From NCBI RefSeq assembly GCF_018499575.1, contig NZ_JAHDAP010000001.1, forward strand, positions 1 to 64,000: DNA of 64,000 nt. Reading direction: 5' to 3'. A program made the translations under genes and the position numbers. Under the pieces are notes generated by a model, which saw nothing but the letters and a program-made list of their open reading frames with translations, was not told the origin of the DNA and ran no database searches. The stretch comes from Streptococcus infantis (GTDB taxonomy: Bacteria > Bacillota > Bacilli > Lactobacillales > Streptococcaceae). Of the stretch, positions 45,504 to 57,588 are shown one piece after another (within the stretch, counting starts at the first letter, position 1; the number at the start of each line of letters is the position of its first letter).

Positions 45504-46408
45504 ATGGTTTTAGATAAACAATTAGGAAATGGTTGTACCTGGATAAATCTTGATATCGAAAAAATTAAAAATCTTGAAGATTTATCAGAAATCTATGGAT
45601 TGGATAAGGAAACTATCGAATATGCTCTGGATAGAAATGAACGAGCCCACATGGACTATAACCGTGAAAATGGGACTGTGACCTTTATCTATAATGTTCT
45701 TGACTTAGAAAAGGACAAGGAATACTATGAAGCCATTCCCATGACCTTTATCGTTGAACAACAACGAATGATTACGATCAGTAACCATAAGAATGCTTAT
45801 GTCATTGATCAAATGTTATCTTATCTGAATAGCCATGAGTCCCTTTCTATTTACAAATTTCTCTTTGCCGGTTTAGAGATTATTAGTAACGCTTATTATC
45901 CTGTCATTGAAGAAATGGATAAAAGTAAGGACGAAATTAGTGCCTTGCTACGTCAAACCACGACAAAAAAAATCTCTTTGCTCTCTCTGACTTGGAGACT
46001 GGTATGGTTTACTTGACAGCAGCGGCAAAACAAAATCGACTTCTATTGGAACATATCCAAGGTCATGCTCTGTATCGGAGATTTAACGAAGTTGAACGAG
46101 AGCAGTTTGACGATGCGATGATCGAAGCCCATCAGTTGGTGTCTATGACAGATTTGATTTCTCAAGTTTTACAACAACTCTCAGCTTCTTACAACAACAT
46201 CCTTAACAATAACCTGAATGACAGTTTGACAATTTTGACCATTATCTCAGTATTGCTAGCAGTTCTTGCGGTTATTACAGGTTTTTTCGGAATGAATGTT
46301 CCTCTACCATTTACAGAAGAGCCCAATGCTTGGATTTATATCTTAATAGCTAGCTTGATTTTATGGGCAGCCTTATCTCAATGGCTGAAGAAAATTACTA
46401 GAAAATAA
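45504..46408 (+). pseudogene. corA: CorA-family magnesium transporter, frameshifted in a poly-A run
   Basis: The first frame (45504 to a stop at 46016) encodes the CorA cytoplasmic domain up to LLRQTTTKK. At 45965-45972 there is a run of eight A. One more A would continue into the second frame, NLFALSDLETGMVYLTAAAK, and on to the two membrane helices with the GMN selectivity motif (FFGMNVPLPF) and the stop at 46408. With nine A the protein would be about 301 residues, normal for this group. So the gene is complete but for one base. It may be an inactivating mutation, slippage-corrected expression, or a sequence error. Start 45504 is chosen for spacing to AGGAG (45494-45498); 45501 is the alternative. 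Confidence 0.88.
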
Positions 46409-46424
46409 AAGAGAAGGAGCCAGA

Positions 46425-46952
46425 ATGGCGATTGAACATTACATGCCAGATTTTGCTGTGGAAGCAGTATATGATTTGACAGTAGAAAGCCTGCAAAAAC
46501 AGGGAATAAAAGCTGTTTTGGTGGATTTAGATAATACTCTCATTGCTTGGAATAACCCTGACGGGACTCCAGAGATGAAACGATGGTTGCATGACCTTCG
46601 TGATGCAGGAATTCGCATTATCGTAGTCTCAAACAATTCTAAGAAACGTGTTAAACGAGCAGTTGAAAAATTTGGAATTGATTATGTTTACTGGGCTTTG
46701 AAGCCTTTTACTTTCGGGATTGATCGAGCGATGAAAGAATTCCACTATGAGAAAAACGAAGTGGTCATGGTTGGGGATCAGCTCATGACAGATATTCGTG
46801 CAGCTCACCGTGCAGGAATTCGCTCGATTTTGGTTAAACCTTTGGTGCAGCACGATTCCATCAAAACGCAAATCAACCGAGCTCGTGAACGTCGTGTTAT
46901 GAAGCAAATAACTGAAAAGTACGGACCTATTACTTATAAAAAAGGAATTTAA
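46425..46952 (+). CDS. yqeG: YqeG-family HAD phosphatase
   Basis: A 175-residue HAD subfamily IIIA protein. Motif I is VDLDNTLIAWN (about residues 31-41), motif II VVSNNSKKR, motif III/IV MVGDQLMTDIRAAHRAG. First gene of the conserved yqeG-yqeH-yhbY-nadD-yqeK-rsfS cluster; its exact substrate is not known, but the neighbours point to ribosome assembly. Start after AAGGAG. Confidence 0.93.
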   Translation: MAIEHYMPDFAVEAVYDLTVESLQKQGIKAVLVDLDNTLIAWNNPDGTPEMKRWLHDLRDAGIRIIVVSNNSKKRVKRAVEKFGIDYVYWALKPFTFGIDRAMKEFHYEKNEVVMVGDQLMTDIRAAHRAGIRSILVKPLVQHDSIKTQINRARERRVMKQITEKYGPITYKKGI

Positions 46953-46954
46953 CT

Positions 46955-48061
46955 ATGGAAGAAATTCTCTGTATTGGTTGTGGAGCAACCATTCAGACGG
47001 AAGATAAGACTGGTTTGGGTTTTACACCTCAGTCAGCATTGGAAAAAGGTTTGGAAACTGGAGAAGTATATTGCCAACGTTGTTTCCGTCTTCGTCATTA
47101 TAATGAAATTACAGATGTGCAGTTGACGGATGATGATTTCCTCAAACTCTTGCACGAGGTAGGAGACAGTGATGCCTTGGTGGTCAATGTCATTGATATT
47201 TTTGACTTCAATGGCTCTGTTATCCCAGGTTTGCCACGCTTTGTGTCAGGTAATGATGTGCTTTTGGTTGGAAATAAAAAAGACATCTTGCCTAAGTCTG
47301 TTAAGGACAGCAAGGTAACACACTGGCTGATGGAACGCGCTCACGAAGAAGGTCTTCGTCCTGTGGATGTTGTCCTGACTTCAGCACAAAACAAGCATGC
47401 TATTAGAGAAGTAATCGACAAGATTGAGCAATACCGTAAGGGACGTGACGTCTATGTGGTCGGCGTGACCAATGTTGGGAAATCAACCCTTATCAATGCC
47501 ATCATCCAGGAAATCACTGGTGACCAGAATGTCATCACGACGTCTCGATTCCCGGGTACAACCTTGGACAAGATTGAGATTCCGCTTGATGACGGATCTT
47601 ATATCTATGATACACCGGGGATTATTCACCGTCATCAGATGGCTCACTACTTGACGGCTAAAAACCTCAAGTATGTCAGTCCTAAAAAGGAAATCAAACC
47701 AAAAACCTATCAGCTAAACCCTGAACAAACTCTGTTTTTAGGTGGATTGGGACGCTTTGACTTTATTGCAGGAGAAAAGCAAGGTTTCACAGCCTTCTTT
47801 GACAATGAACTCAAACTTCATCGTACTAAACTGGAGGGAGCCAGTGCTTTTTACGACAAGCACCTGGGAACCCTTCTCACACCGCCAAATAGCAAGGAAA
47901 AAGAAGATTTTCCAAAACTGGTCCAACATGTCTTTACTATCAAAGACAAGACAGATCTAGTTATTTCAGGACTAGGCTGGATTCGTGTAACAGGAACTGC
48001 TAAAGTCGCCGTCTGGGCACCAGAAGGCGTCGCAGTCGTCACACGAAAAGCAATTATTTAA
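46955..48061 (+). CDS. yqeH: Ribosome biogenesis GTPase YqeH
   Basis: A 368-residue circularly permuted GTPase. An N-terminal zinc finger (CIGCG and CQRCF) precedes the G4 motif GNKKD, which comes before G1 GVTNVGKSTL and G3 DTPG, the order that defines this family. It is needed for 30S assembly. Start two bases after yqeG. Confidence 0.95.
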   Translation: MEEILCIGCGATIQTEDKTGLGFTPQSALEKGLETGEVYCQRCFRLRHYNEITDVQLTDDDFLKLLHEVGDSDALVVNVIDIFDFNGSVIPGLPRFVSGNDVLLVGNKKDILPKSVKDSKVTHWLMERAHEEGLRPVDVVLTSAQNKHAIREVIDKIEQYRKGRDVYVVGVTNVGKSTLINAIIQEITGDQNVITTSRFPGTTLDKIEIPLDDGSYIYDTPGIIHRHQMAHYLTAKNLKYVSPKKEIKPKTYQLNPEQTLFLGGLGRFDFIAGEKQGFTAFFDNELKLHRTKLEGASAFYDKHLGTLLTPPNSKEKEDFPKLVQHVFTIKDKTDLVISGLGWIRVTGTAKVAVWAPEGVAVVTRKAII

Positions 48062-48114
48062 ACACAGAAAGGAAAGAGTTATATATAAAGGCGAGCATTG
48101 CGAGCCCATAACGA

Positions 48115-48247
48115 ATACTTTTCGCTGTGGTGGCAGTTGGTACAAGCGATTGTACCAACTGCGGAAAATTTGAGACCTTAGGCTCAAATTTTAGTCATGA
48201 AAGTCCGAAGGACTTTGCTGATGTCCGTCACCACTTCAGAAAAGTAT
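48115..48247. repeat. Cloverleaf-like structured intergenic element
   Basis: An outer stem ATACTTTTC...GTGGTG (48115-48132) pairs with CACCAC...GAAAAGTAT (48229-48247). Inside are three perfect hairpins: GCAGTTGGTACAA/TTGTACCAACTGC with a GCGA tetraloop (48133-48162), AAAATTTGAG/CTCAAATTTT (48165-48192), and AAAGTCC/GGACTTT with a GAA loop (48200-48216). It fills most of the 208-base gap between yqeH and yhbY. No open frame and no promoter are visible. It may be a dispersed mobile repeat or a structured RNA. Confidence 0.75.
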
Positions 48248-48269
48248 AAAAAACTCTTTTAAAGAAAAT

Positions 48270-48581
48270 ATGTCATTAACATCAAAACAACGTGCCTTCC
48301 TCAACAGCCAGGCACATACCCTCAAGCCCATCATCCAAATCGGGAAAAATGGTCTCAATGACCAAATCAAAACAAGTGTTCGTCAGGCACTCGATGCCCG
48401 TGAATTGATCAAGGTTACTCTCTTGCAAAACACAGATGAGAATATCCACGAAGTAGCTGAAATCTTGGAAGAAGAAATCGGTGTGGACACAGTTCAAAAA
48501 ATCGGACGCATCTTGATTTTGTATAAACAATCAAGCAAGAAAGAAAATCGCAAGATTTCTAAAAAAGTTAAAGAAATCTAA
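48270..48581 (+). CDS. yhbY: CRM-domain RNA-binding protein YhbY
   Basis: A 103-residue protein with the CRM/KH-like fold; IIQIGKNGLNDQIKTSVRQAL is the loop-containing GxxG region. It binds pre-50S particles. The RBS is weak (AAAGAAAAT), and the structured element lies just upstream. Confidence 0.93.
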   Translation: MSLTSKQRAFLNSQAHTLKPIIQIGKNGLNDQIKTSVRQALDARELIKVTLLQNTDENIHEVAEILEEEIGVDTVQKIGRILILYKQSSKKENRKISKKVKEI

Positions 48582-48631
48582 GCACGATACTCCCAAGACT
48601 GTTTTTACAGAAGAGTAAAGGAGATTAACCT

Positions 48632-49261
48632 ATGGCAATCGAATTATTAACTCCCTTTACAAAAGTGGAGTTAGAGCCAGAAATCAAGGATAAAAAACGT
48701 AAACAAGTCGGTATTTTGGGTGGAAATTTTAATCCCGTTCATAATGCCCATCTGATTGTTGCAGATCAAGTGCGCCAACAGTTGGGATTGGATCAGGTTC
48801 TGCTCATGCCTGAATACCAACCCCCTCACGTAGACAAAAAGGAAACCATCCCTGAGCACCATCGCCTCGAGATGCTTGAATTGGCTATCGAAGGAATCGA
48901 AGGTTTAGCTATTGAGACAATCGAACTGGAGCGAAAGGGTATTTCTTACACCTACGACACCATGAAGCTTCTGACAGAGAAGAATCCAGACACAGATTAC
49001 TATTTCATTATCGGTGCCGATATGGTAGACTATTTACCTAAGTGGTACCGAATTGATGAGTTAGTGGAACTAGTTCAGTTTGTAGGGGTTCAACGTCCGC
49101 GTTACAAGGCAGGGACTTCTTATCCAGTTATCTGGGTGGATGTACCTCTCATGGATATTTCATCTAGCATGGTGCGTGATTTCATTGCCCAAGGACGCAC
49201 ACCCAACTTTCTCCTACCTAAGCCAGTGCTAGACTATATCGAGAAAGAAGGACTTTACTGA
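48632..49261 (+). CDS. nadD: Nicotinate-nucleotide adenylyltransferase
   Basis: A 209-residue NadD. The nucleotidyl-transfer motif [12 protein letters not shown] (about residues 27-38) and the C-terminal ISSSMVRD are present. It makes nicotinate adenine dinucleotide in NAD synthesis. It has an N-terminal extension of about 20 residues before the core, common in streptococci. It overlaps yqeK by one base. Confidence 0.95.
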   Translation: MAIELLTPFTKVELEPEIKDKKRKQVGILGGNFNPVHNAHLIVADQVRQQLGLDQVLLMPEYQPPHVDKKETIPEHHRLEMLELAIEGIEGLAIETIELERKGISYTYDTMKLLTEKNPDTDYYFIIGADMVDYLPKWYRIDELVELVQFVGVQRPRYKAGTSYPVIWVDVPLMDISSSMVRDFIAQGRTPNFLLPKPVLDYIEKEGLY

Positions 49262-49854
49262 TGGCATACCAAGACTATATCAACTGTTCCCGTGAAGAAT
49301 TGTTAGAAAAAATGGCGGAGCTTCTACCTGAAAAACGTTTAACCCATTGTCTGGGTGTGGAGCGTGCAGCTATTGAGCTTGCAGAACGATTTGGAATTGA
49401 TGTTGAGAAAGCTGGTCTAGCAGGCCTTCTTCATGACTATGCTAAAAAGCTATCAGATCAAGAGTTTCTAGACTTGATTGATCGATATCAACTAGATCCA
49501 AACCTCAAAAACTGGGGTAATAATGTTTGGCATGGTATGGTCGGTATCTACAAAATTCAGGAAGATTTGAACTTGCAAGACTCTAAAATCCTACGAGCCA
49601 TTGAAATTCATACAGTCGGAGCTGGTCAGATGACCGACCTAGACAAAGTCATCTACGTCGCAGACTACATCGAGCATAATCGTGCCTTTCCAGGGGTGGA
49701 CCAGGCGCGTGAGATTGCAAGTTTGTCGCTTAATAAGGCAGTAGCTTATGAAACAGCTCGCACTGTGGAACATTTGGCTCGCCAGGGATTGCCTATCTAT
49801 CCCCAAACCCTTGAAACCTATAACGCCTATGTGCACTATTTGAAAGAGGACTAA
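49261..49854 (+). CDS. yqeK: HD-domain Ap4A hydrolase YqeK
   Basis: A 197-residue HD protein. The metal-binding His-Asp is in [10 protein letters not shown] and further His residues are in VWHGMVG and [10 protein letters not shown]. YqeK proteins cleave diadenosine tetraphosphate symmetrically (knowledge). Start overlaps the nadD stop. Confidence 0.93.
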   Translation: MAYQDYINCSREELLEKMAELLPEKRLTHCLGVERAAIELAERFGIDVEKAGLAGLLHDYAKKLSDQEFLDLIDRYQLDPNLKNWGNNVWHGMVGIYKIQEDLNLQDSKILRAIEIHTVGAGQMTDLDKVIYVADYIEHNRAFPGVDQAREIASLSLNKAVAYETARTVEHLARQGLPIYPQTLETYNAYVHYLKED

Positions 49855-50208
<354 letters not shown>

Positions 50209-50318
50209 GAGATGAACTCAGTTGCAGTCAACTGGGTTTTCTTTGCTTATTTTAGAAGAAAATGGATAGAAAGGTGAGGGCGAGTGGTATTTCCAGAGAT
50301 GCTCTTGGTATCATGATT

Positions 50319-51059
50319 ATGGCAACATACGAAACCTTTGCGGCTGTTTACGATGCTGTGATGGATGATAGTTTATACGATAAATGGACGGATTTTTCGC
50401 TGCGTCATTTGCCAAAGACTAAGGAGAGAAAGAAACTCTTGGAATTGGCTTGTGGAACAGGCATCCAGTCAGTGCGCTTTTCTCAGGCTGGTTTTGAAGT
50501 GACTGGACTGGACTTGAGCGCGGACATGTTGAAGATTGCTGAGAAGAGAGCGGCTTCAGCCAAGCAAAAGATTGATTTTATTGAAGGCAATATGCTGGAT
50601 TTATCCAAGGCTGGTAAATACGACTTTGTGACCTGCTATTCTGATTCTATCTGCTACATGCAGGATGAGGTGGAAGTAGGGGATGTCTTTAAAGAAGTCT
50701 ATAATGCTCTCAATGAGGACGGGCTCTTCATCTTTGATGTGCATTCGACCTACCAGACAGATGAGGTCTTTCCTGGCTATTCCCATCATGAAAATGCAGA
50801 AGACTTTGCCATGCTTTGGGATACCTACGAGGATGCAGCGCCACATTCTATCGTGCATGAGTTGACCTTTTTTATCAAGGAAACGGATGGTTCCTTTAGT
50901 CGTCACGACGAAGTGCATGAGGAGCGAACCTATGAAGTCTTGACCTATGATATTTTGCTAGAACAAGCTGGTTTTAAGTCCTTCAAGCTTTATGCTGACT
51001 TTGAGGATAAGGAGCCTACAGAGACCAGTACTCGTTGGTTTTTTGTCGCGCAGAAGTAG
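50319..51059 (+). CDS. Class I SAM-dependent methyltransferase
   Basis: A 247-residue methyltransferase. The SAM motif I is LLELACGTGIQSV (about residues 38-50) and motif II GLDLSADML. The substrate is unknown; a gene of this type regularly follows rsfS in streptococci (knowledge). The ATG at 50319 gives the usual N-terminus MATYETFAAVYD but lacks a clear RBS; 50313 or 50262 are alternatives. Confidence 0.87.
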   Translation: MATYETFAAVYDAVMDDSLYDKWTDFSLRHLPKTKERKKLLELACGTGIQSVRFSQAGFEVTGLDLSADMLKIAEKRAASAKQKIDFIEGNMLDLSKAGKYDFVTCYSDSICYMQDEVEVGDVFKEVYNALNEDGLFIFDVHSTYQTDEVFPGYSHHENAEDFAMLWDTYEDAAPHSIVHELTFFIKETDGSFSRHDEVHEERTYEVLTYDILLEQAGFKSFKLYADFEDKEPTETSTRWFFVAQK

Positions 51060-51068
51060 GAGATTACC

Positions 51069-52166
51069 ATGACCATTACAGGTATTATAGCGGAGTTCAA
51101 TCCTTTTCATAATGGCCATAAATACCTGCTAAAACAGGCAGATGGGTTGAAAATTGTGGCCATGTCTGGGAATTTCATGCAGAGAGGCGAGCCTGCTATT
51201 GTAGATAAGTGGACTCGGGCTCAAATGGCACTGGAGAATGGGGCAGACTTGGTAGTAGAATTGCCCTTTTTAGTCAGTGTACAAGCAGCGGATTTCTTTG
51301 GACAAGGAGCAGTAGATATCTTGGCACGGTTGGGGGTTGATATCCTAGCTTTTGGGACAGAGGAAGTTCTAGATTACCAGAAAATTGCTAACTTATATGC
51401 AGAACGTGGTCAAGAGATGGAGAATTTTGTGGACAATCTACCTGATTCACTCTCCTACCCTCAGAAAACCCAAGCTATGTGGAAGGAATTTACAGGTCTT
51501 GAATTTTCGGGTGATACGCCCAATCATGTCTTAGCTCTTGCCTACGCCAAGGCAGTTGCTGGAAGAGATATCAAACTTCATCCAATCAAGCGTCAGGGGG
51601 CAGGATATCATTCTGTGGACAAGGATGTGGACTTTGCTTCGGCGACAGCCATCCGTCAGCATCAATCAGATCAAGATTTCTTAGAACGCTTTATGCCTTC
51701 TGTTAATCTCTTTGAAAATGCTAGTAAGGTGAGCTGGGAAGATTATTTTTCACTTTTACGCTATCAAATTTTGTCAAATCCTGACCTAACTACTATTTAT
51801 CAGCTCAATCAGGAAATGGCCGTGCGCATCACGGAAGCGATCAAAATAGCAAAATCTATTGAGGAATTGGTTGAGTTAGTGGCTACCAAACGATACACAA
51901 AAGCGCGTGTACGACGCCTCTTGACCTATATCTTGGTGCAGGCTAGAGAAAGTGACCTGCCAGAACCCATTCACGTCCTTGGTTTTACCGAAAAAGGCAG
52001 ACAACACCTTAAAGTTCTCAAGGAGCAGGTCAATCTCGTCAGCCGAATTGGGAAAGAGCCCTGGGATGCTATAACTCAAAAGGCAGACCGGATTTACCAA
52101 CTAGGACACCCAAGTATAGCAGAGCAAAATTTTGGCCGAGTGCCGATTAAAATCGAATCAAATTAA
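51069..52166 (+). CDS. tmcAL: tRNA(Met) cytidine acetate ligase
   Basis: A 365-residue protein starting [17 protein letters not shown], the nucleotidyltransferase motif HxGH of the family once called DUF795. TmcAL forms N4-acetylcytidine at the wobble position of elongator tRNA-Met (knowledge). Further motifs are [12 protein letters not shown] and KRQGAGYHS. The RBS is AGGAG; the terminator follows immediately. It ends the operon. Confidence 0.94.
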   Translation: MTITGIIAEFNPFHNGHKYLLKQADGLKIVAMSGNFMQRGEPAIVDKWTRAQMALENGADLVVELPFLVSVQAADFFGQGAVDILARLGVDILAFGTEEVLDYQKIANLYAERGQEMENFVDNLPDSLSYPQKTQAMWKEFTGLEFSGDTPNHVLALAYAKAVAGRDIKLHPIKRQGAGYHSVDKDVDFASATAIRQHQSDQDFLERFMPSVNLFENASKVSWEDYFSLLRYQILSNPDLTTIYQLNQEMAVRITEAIKIAKSIEELVELVATKRYTKARVRRLLTYILVQARESDLPEPIHVLGFTEKGRQHLKVLKEQVNLVSRIGKEPWDAITQKADRIYQLGHPSIAEQNFGRVPIKIESN

Positions 52167-52192
52167 GTCTACTGAGAGGTAGGCTTTTTTCT
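52165..52192 (+). terminator. Rho-independent terminator of the yqeG-tmcAL operon
   Basis: AAGTCTACT/GGTAGGCTT with a GAGA loop and T run; the 5' arm begins at the tmcAL stop codon. Confidence 0.88.
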
Positions 52193-52303
52193 TATATTTT
52201 TTAAAAAATCTTTTAAAAAATAGCTGGATTACAGAAGCCTATTTTACTAGGGAAAATGAAGATATTGACTCAAAAAAAGACCAAAATATCTTCCATTTAA
52301 GGT

Positions 52304-52332
52304 TTGTTAAAAATGTTTTTTTGTGGTAAAAT
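52304..52332 (+). promoter_or_regulatory. Promoter of rny
   Basis: TTGTTA (52304-52309) and extended TGGTAAAAT (52324-52332), with a 17-base spacer. The rest of 52193-52303 shows no further feature. Confidence 0.75.
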
Positions 52333-52381
52333 GTATAAGAATGCATGTCATTCAGATAAACAAATAAATTGAGGTAAAAAC

Positions 52382-53995
52382 ATGGAAATTATGACAATTG
52401 TTATAGTTGTTTTTGCCGTCATCATTGGTTTAGTCATTGGATATGTCAGCATCTCAGTCAAGATGAAATCATCACAAGAGGCTGCAGAGTTGATGCTTTT
52501 AAATGCTGAACAAGAAGCAACTAATTTACGAGGACAAGCTGAGCGCGAAGCGGATTTATTACTAAATGAAGCCAAGAGCGAAAGCAAATCCCTTAAAAAA
52601 GAAGCACTATTGGAGGCTAAAGAAGAAGCCAGAAAATACCGCGAAGAAGTGGACGCCGAATTTAAATCTGAGCGTCAAGAACTCAAGCAAATCGAAAGTC
52701 GTTTGACGGAGAGAGCTACGAGCCTTGACCGTAAAGACGATAATTTGACGAACAAAGAAAAAACACTTGAACAAAAAGAACAAAGTATTTCTGATAGAGC
52801 AAAAAACCTTGATGCACGTGAAGAGCAACTAGAGGAAATTGAAAAGCAAAAGCAAGCTGAACTTGAGCGTGTCGGAAGTCTGACACAGTCAGAAGCAAAA
52901 GATATTATCTTAGCTCAAACAGAGGAAGACTTGACCAAGGAAATTGCTAGCCGCATTCGTGAGGCGGAGCAAGAAGTCAAGGAACGTTCAGATAAGCTTG
53001 CTAAGGATATCCTGTCCCAAGCGATGCAGAGAATTGCTGGTGAGTATGTAGCTGAGTCTACCAACTCGACAGTTCATCTGCCTGATGATACCATGAAAGG
53101 TCGCATCATTGGTCGTGAAGGTCGCAATATCCGTACCTTTGAAAGTTTGACAGGGGTTGATGTCATCATTGATGATACGCCAGAAGTGGTAACCTTGTCA
53201 GGTTTTGATCCTATCCGCCGTGAGATTGCCCGTATGACGATGGAAACCTTGCTTAAGGATGGACGTATTCACCCAGCTCGTATCGAAGAGTTGGTTGAGA
53301 AAAACCGTCAAGAAATTGATAACAGAATTCGTGAATATGGTGAAGCTGCAGCCTATGAAATTGGAGCACCAAACCTTCACCCTGACTTGATGAAAATCAT
53401 GGGTCGCTTGCAGTTCCGTACTTCATATGGACAAAATGTCTTGCGTCACTCCATTGAAGTAGCTAAGTTGGCTGGTATCATGGCTAGTGAACTTGGTGAA
53501 AATGCGGCTCTCGCTCGTCGTGCAGGATTCCTCCACGATATCGGTAAAGCCATTGACCGTGAGGTAGAAGGCAGCCACGTTGAGATTGGTACTGAATTGG
53601 CTCGCAAGTACAAAGAGCATCCAGTTGTGATTAACACGATTGCTAGTCACCACGGAGATGTAGAGCCTGAAAGTGTGATTGCAGTTCTCGTTGCTGCAGC
53701 GGACGCCTTAAGCGCAGCCCGTCCAGGAGCTCGTAGCGAATCACTTGAAAGCTACATCAAACGTCTCCATGACCTAGAGGAAATTGCTAATAGCTTTGAA
53801 GGTGTTCAAAATAGCTTTGCCCTTCAAGCTGGTCGCGAAATCCGTATCATGGTAAACCCTGGTCAAATCAAGGACGACAAGGTCACAATCTTGGCTCACA
53901 AAGTTCGTGAGAAAATCGAAAACACACTTGATTACCCAGGAAATATCAAGGTAACCGTCATTCGTGAACTTCGTGCAGTTGATTATGCAAAATAA
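52382..53995 (+). CDS. rny: Ribonuclease Y
   Basis: A 537-residue RNase Y. Order: an N-terminal membrane helix (about residues 4-25), a long coiled coil (about 30-205, rich in Glu, Lys and Gln), a KH domain ([21 protein letters not shown]) and an HD domain with [12 protein letters not shown]. It is a membrane-bound endonuclease that starts bulk mRNA decay. The RBS is GAGG. Single-gene unit with its own promoter and terminator. Confidence 0.97.
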   Translation: MEIMTIVIVVFAVIIGLVIGYVSISVKMKSSQEAAELMLLNAEQEATNLRGQAEREADLLLNEAKSESKSLKKEALLEAKEEARKYREEVDAEFKSERQELKQIESRLTERATSLDRKDDNLTNKEKTLEQKEQSISDRAKNLDAREEQLEEIEKQKQAELERVGSLTQSEAKDIILAQTEEDLTKEIASRIREAEQEVKERSDKLAKDILSQAMQRIAGEYVAESTNSTVHLPDDTMKGRIIGREGRNIRTFESLTGVDVIIDDTPEVVTLSGFDPIRREIARMTMETLLKDGRIHPARIEELVEKNRQEIDNRIREYGEAAAYEIGAPNLHPDLMKIMGRLQFRTSYGQNVLRHSIEVAKLAGIMASELGENAALARRAGFLHDIGKAIDREVEGSHVEIGTELARKYKEHPVVINTIASHHGDVEPESVIAVLVAAADALSAARPGARSESLESYIKRLHDLEEIANSFEGVQNSFALQAGREIRIMVNPGQIKDDKVTILAHKVREKIENTLDYPGNIKVTVIRELRAVDYAK

Positions 53996-54000
53996 ATAAG

Positions 54001-54031
54001 AAAGAGCAGTTGAAAAATTACTGCTTTTTTG
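54001..54031 (+). terminator. Rho-independent terminator of rny
   Basis: AAAGAGCAGT/ACTGCTTTTT-type hairpin with a nine-base loop and T run, a few bases after the stop. Confidence 0.85.
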
Positions 54032-54091
54032 TTACACTAGATAGAAAGATTGTAGTAAGCAGAAATGGCTTTACACTGTGAATTCTGATGA

Positions 54092-54757
<666 letters not shown>

Positions 54758-54781
54758 ACTATAGAAAACAGGTACAAACAA

Positions 54782-55096
54782 ATGATGCTTAAACCCTCTA
54801 TTGATACCTTGCTTGATAAGGTACCATCAAAATATTCACTCGTAATTTTGGAAGCAAAACGTGCTCATGAATTAGAAGCAGGAGCACCTCCAACACAAGA
54901 ATTCAAATCTGAAAAATCAACTCTTCGAGCTTTGGAAGAAATTGAATCTGGGAATGTAACCATTCATCCAGATCCAGAAGGAAAACGCGAAGCTGTTCGT
55001 CGTCGAATCGAAGAAGAAAGACGATTGAGAGAAGAAGAAGAAAAGAAAATCAAAGAGCAAATCGCGAAAGAAAAAGAAGAAGGTGAAAAAATTTAA
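54782..55096 (+). CDS. rpoZ: RNA polymerase omega subunit
   Basis: A 104-residue omega. The conserved start [20 protein letters not shown] and [12 protein letters not shown] are present; the C-terminus is a highly charged Glu/Lys/Arg helix (about 75-104), as in streptococci. It stabilises RNA polymerase. The RBS is poor and the second ATG (54785) could be used. Confidence 0.95.
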   Translation: MMLKPSIDTLLDKVPSKYSLVILEAKRAHELEAGAPPTQEFKSEKSTLRALEEIESGNVTIHPDPEGKREAVRRRIEEERRLREEEEKKIKEQIAKEKEEGEKI

Positions 55097-55180
55097 GGTT
55101 GGGGGGACTCAATCTTATTTTTTCTATTGCAAGAATACTCAATCAATTGAAACGATTTAAGTAGAGAAGGAGGTGAGGAC

Positions 55181-57577
55181 ATGGTTATTGCAAAAATCAT
55201 TGTGGATGTTCCCTTGATGCAGACGGACCAACCATATAGTTACAAGGTCCCTGAAGAATTTGTAGATATGCTGGAAGTTGGCATGCGGGTTCATGTACCT
55301 TTTGGGAAGGCCAATCGCTTGATTCAGGGGATTGTTCTAGGATTTGAACAAGAATCCGATGCGGAAGTGGCAAACGAGGAATTGAAAGAGATTGTCGAAG
55401 TACTAGATTTTTCTCCAGTCCTAACGGAGGAACAACTCTGGTTGGCCGAAGAACTACGTAAGTCAGTATTCTCTTATAAAATTTCCATTCTTAAAGCTAT
55501 GCTTCCTGGGTTTTTGAACTCTAGTTATGATAAAATCCTCTATCCTCTGGAAGGCTTGAGTCAAGAAGACAGACATCGTTTGTTTGGTTCGCAGGAGTCT
55601 CTAGCATTTTCATCTCTAGACTTAGAAAAGCAGGCTGAGATGATGCGGTTGACTCGAAAAGGTCTTTTAAAACTAGAGTACCAGGCTGTGGATCAGAAGA
55701 AAGTTAAGACGCAGTCTTGGGTTGAAGTGAATCGTGACAAATTAGAAAAACTAGAAATCTCAAACCGTGCCAAGAAGAAATTGGAACTGCGAGATTATTT
55801 ATTAGCACATCCTGAAACAGTTCCTCTGGCTGATTTGTTAGAACATTACTCACGCGAACAAGTTAACTTCTTTGTGGAACATGGTGCTGTTACCATCGTT
55901 CAAAAGGAAGTCCAACGCTCAGCTGCCTACTTTGAAGGAATTGAGTCGAATCAAGCCCTAGAGTTAAACCCAGAGCAAAAACAAGCCTGTGAGGCAGTTG
56001 TTGGAGCGATTGGTAAGCAGCAACCTCCCTTTCTACTTCAAGGAATTACAGGAAGTGGGAAAACCGAGGTTTACTTGCAGATTATCCAAGGTGCTTTGGA
56101 TATGGGAAAAACAGCAATTGTTCTAGTTCCGGAAATCTCTCTGACACCTCAAATGACGGAGCGCTTTATTGCACGGTTTGGCGATAAAGTAGCCATTCTC
56201 CACTCTGGCTTGTCAAATGGTGAAAAGTATGATGAATGGCGCAAGGTGGAGCGTGGAGAAGCTCGGGTAGTCGTTGGGGCTCGCTCGGCTATTTTTGCAC
56301 CTTTAAAAAATCTAGGGGTCATCATTATTGATGAAGAGCATGAGGCAAGTTACAAGCAAGACAGCAATCCTCGATACCATGCTAGAGATGTGGCTCTTTT
56401 ACGAGCACAGTACAATCAAGCAGCATTAGTCCTTGGTTCTGCAACGCCAAGTTTAGAAAGTCGTGCGCGTGCTGGCAAGGGTGTTTATCAACATCTACGT
56501 CTGACTCAACGGGCCAATCCTTTAGCAAGTATTCCTGAAGTTCAACTCATTGACTTCCGTGATTACATCGGGCAGAATGAAACATCAAACTTTACACCAC
56601 CACTGATTGAGGCAATTCAAGATCGTCTGGACAAAAAAGAGCAGGTTGTACTCATGCTCAATCGTCGTGGTTATTCAAGTTTTGTCATGTGCCGGGAATG
56701 TGGGACTGTTGATACCTGTCCTAACTGCGATATTTCTTTGACGCTGCATATGGATACCAAGACTATGAACTGCCACTATTGTGGTTTTACCAAGGAAATT
56801 CCTCATGTCTGTCCCAACTGTCAGAGCCGCAGTATTCGTTACTATGGAACGGGGACTCAGAAGGCTTACGATGAGCTAGTGGAGCTCTTTCCTCAAGCAC
56901 GAATTCTGCGCATGGATGTGGATACAACTCGTAAGAAGGGCAGTCACCAAGCTTTACTTGAAAAATTTGGCAACGGTGAAGCGGACATATTGCTAGGAAC
57001 TCAGATGATTGCCAAGGGATTGGATTTTCCAAATGTGACCTTGGTTGGTGTTCTCAATGCGGATACAGCCTTGAACCTGCCTGATTTTCGTTCTTCTGAG
57101 AGAACCTTCCAACTCTTGACCCAGGTAGCAGGCCGTGCCGGTCGAGCTGAAAAGGCAGGTCAGGTCTTGATTCAGTCCTATAATCCTCAGCATTATGCCA
57201 TTCGGTTCGCCAAGGATCAGGACTACGAAGGTTTTTATGCCTATGAAATGGGTATCAGACGTCAGCTAGGTTATCCACCTTATTATTTTACAATTGGAAT
57301 TACCCTCTCTCACAAGAAGGAAGAAGAGGTCGTCAAACGTGCTTATGAAGTCATGGAGATTTTGCGGTCAGGTTTATCGGATACTTGTATCATCCTTGGA
57401 CCAACGCCAAAACCTATCGCTCGTACTCATAACCTCTATCATTATCAGATTTTAATCAAATATCGTTTAGAAGATGAGTTAGCTTCAACCCTGAATCAGG
57501 TCTTGGCTCTAACTCAAGAACGGGAAAATAGCGAGCTTCGTCTCAGTATTGACCACGAACCGCAGCAATTTTTATAA
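55181..57577 (+). CDS. priA: Primosomal helicase PriA
   Basis: A 798-residue replication-restart helicase. Order: N-terminal 3'-DNA-binding domain, helicase Walker [13 protein letters not shown] and DEEHEASYK box, a zinc-binding insert with eight Cys ([25 protein letters not shown]), and helicase lobe 2 [14 protein letters not shown] with [19 protein letters not shown] precedes the ATG. Confidence 0.96.
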   Translation: MVIAKIIVDVPLMQTDQPYSYKVPEEFVDMLEVGMRVHVPFGKANRLIQGIVLGFEQESDAEVANEELKEIVEVLDFSPVLTEEQLWLAEELRKSVFSYKISILKAMLPGFLNSSYDKILYPLEGLSQEDRHRLFGSQESLAFSSLDLEKQAEMMRLTRKGLLKLEYQAVDQKKVKTQSWVEVNRDKLEKLEISNRAKKKLELRDYLLAHPETVPLADLLEHYSREQVNFFVEHGAVTIVQKEVQRSAAYFEGIESNQALELNPEQKQACEAVVGAIGKQQPPFLLQGITGSGKTEVYLQIIQGALDMGKTAIVLVPEISLTPQMTERFIARFGDKVAILHSGLSNGEKYDEWRKVERGEARVVVGARSAIFAPLKNLGVIIIDEEHEASYKQDSNPRYHARDVALLRAQYNQAALVLGSATPSLESRARAGKGVYQHLRLTQRANPLASIPEVQLIDFRDYIGQNETSNFTPPLIEAIQDRLDKKEQVVLMLNRRGYSSFVMCRECGTVDTCPNCDISLTLHMDTKTMNCHYCGFTKEIPHVCPNCQSRSIRYYGTGTQKAYDELVELFPQARILRMDVDTTRKKGSHQALLEKFGNGEADILLGTQMIAKGLDFPNVTLVGVLNADTALNLPDFRSSERTFQLLTQVAGRAGRAEKAGQVLIQSYNPQHYAIRFAKDQDYEGFYAYEMGIRRQLGYPPYYFTIGITLSHKKEEEVVKRAYEVMEILRSGLSDTCIILGPTPKPIARTHNLYHYQILIKYRLEDELASTLNQVLALTQERENSELRLSIDHEPQQFL

Positions 57578-57588
57578 AAGGAGAAAAG

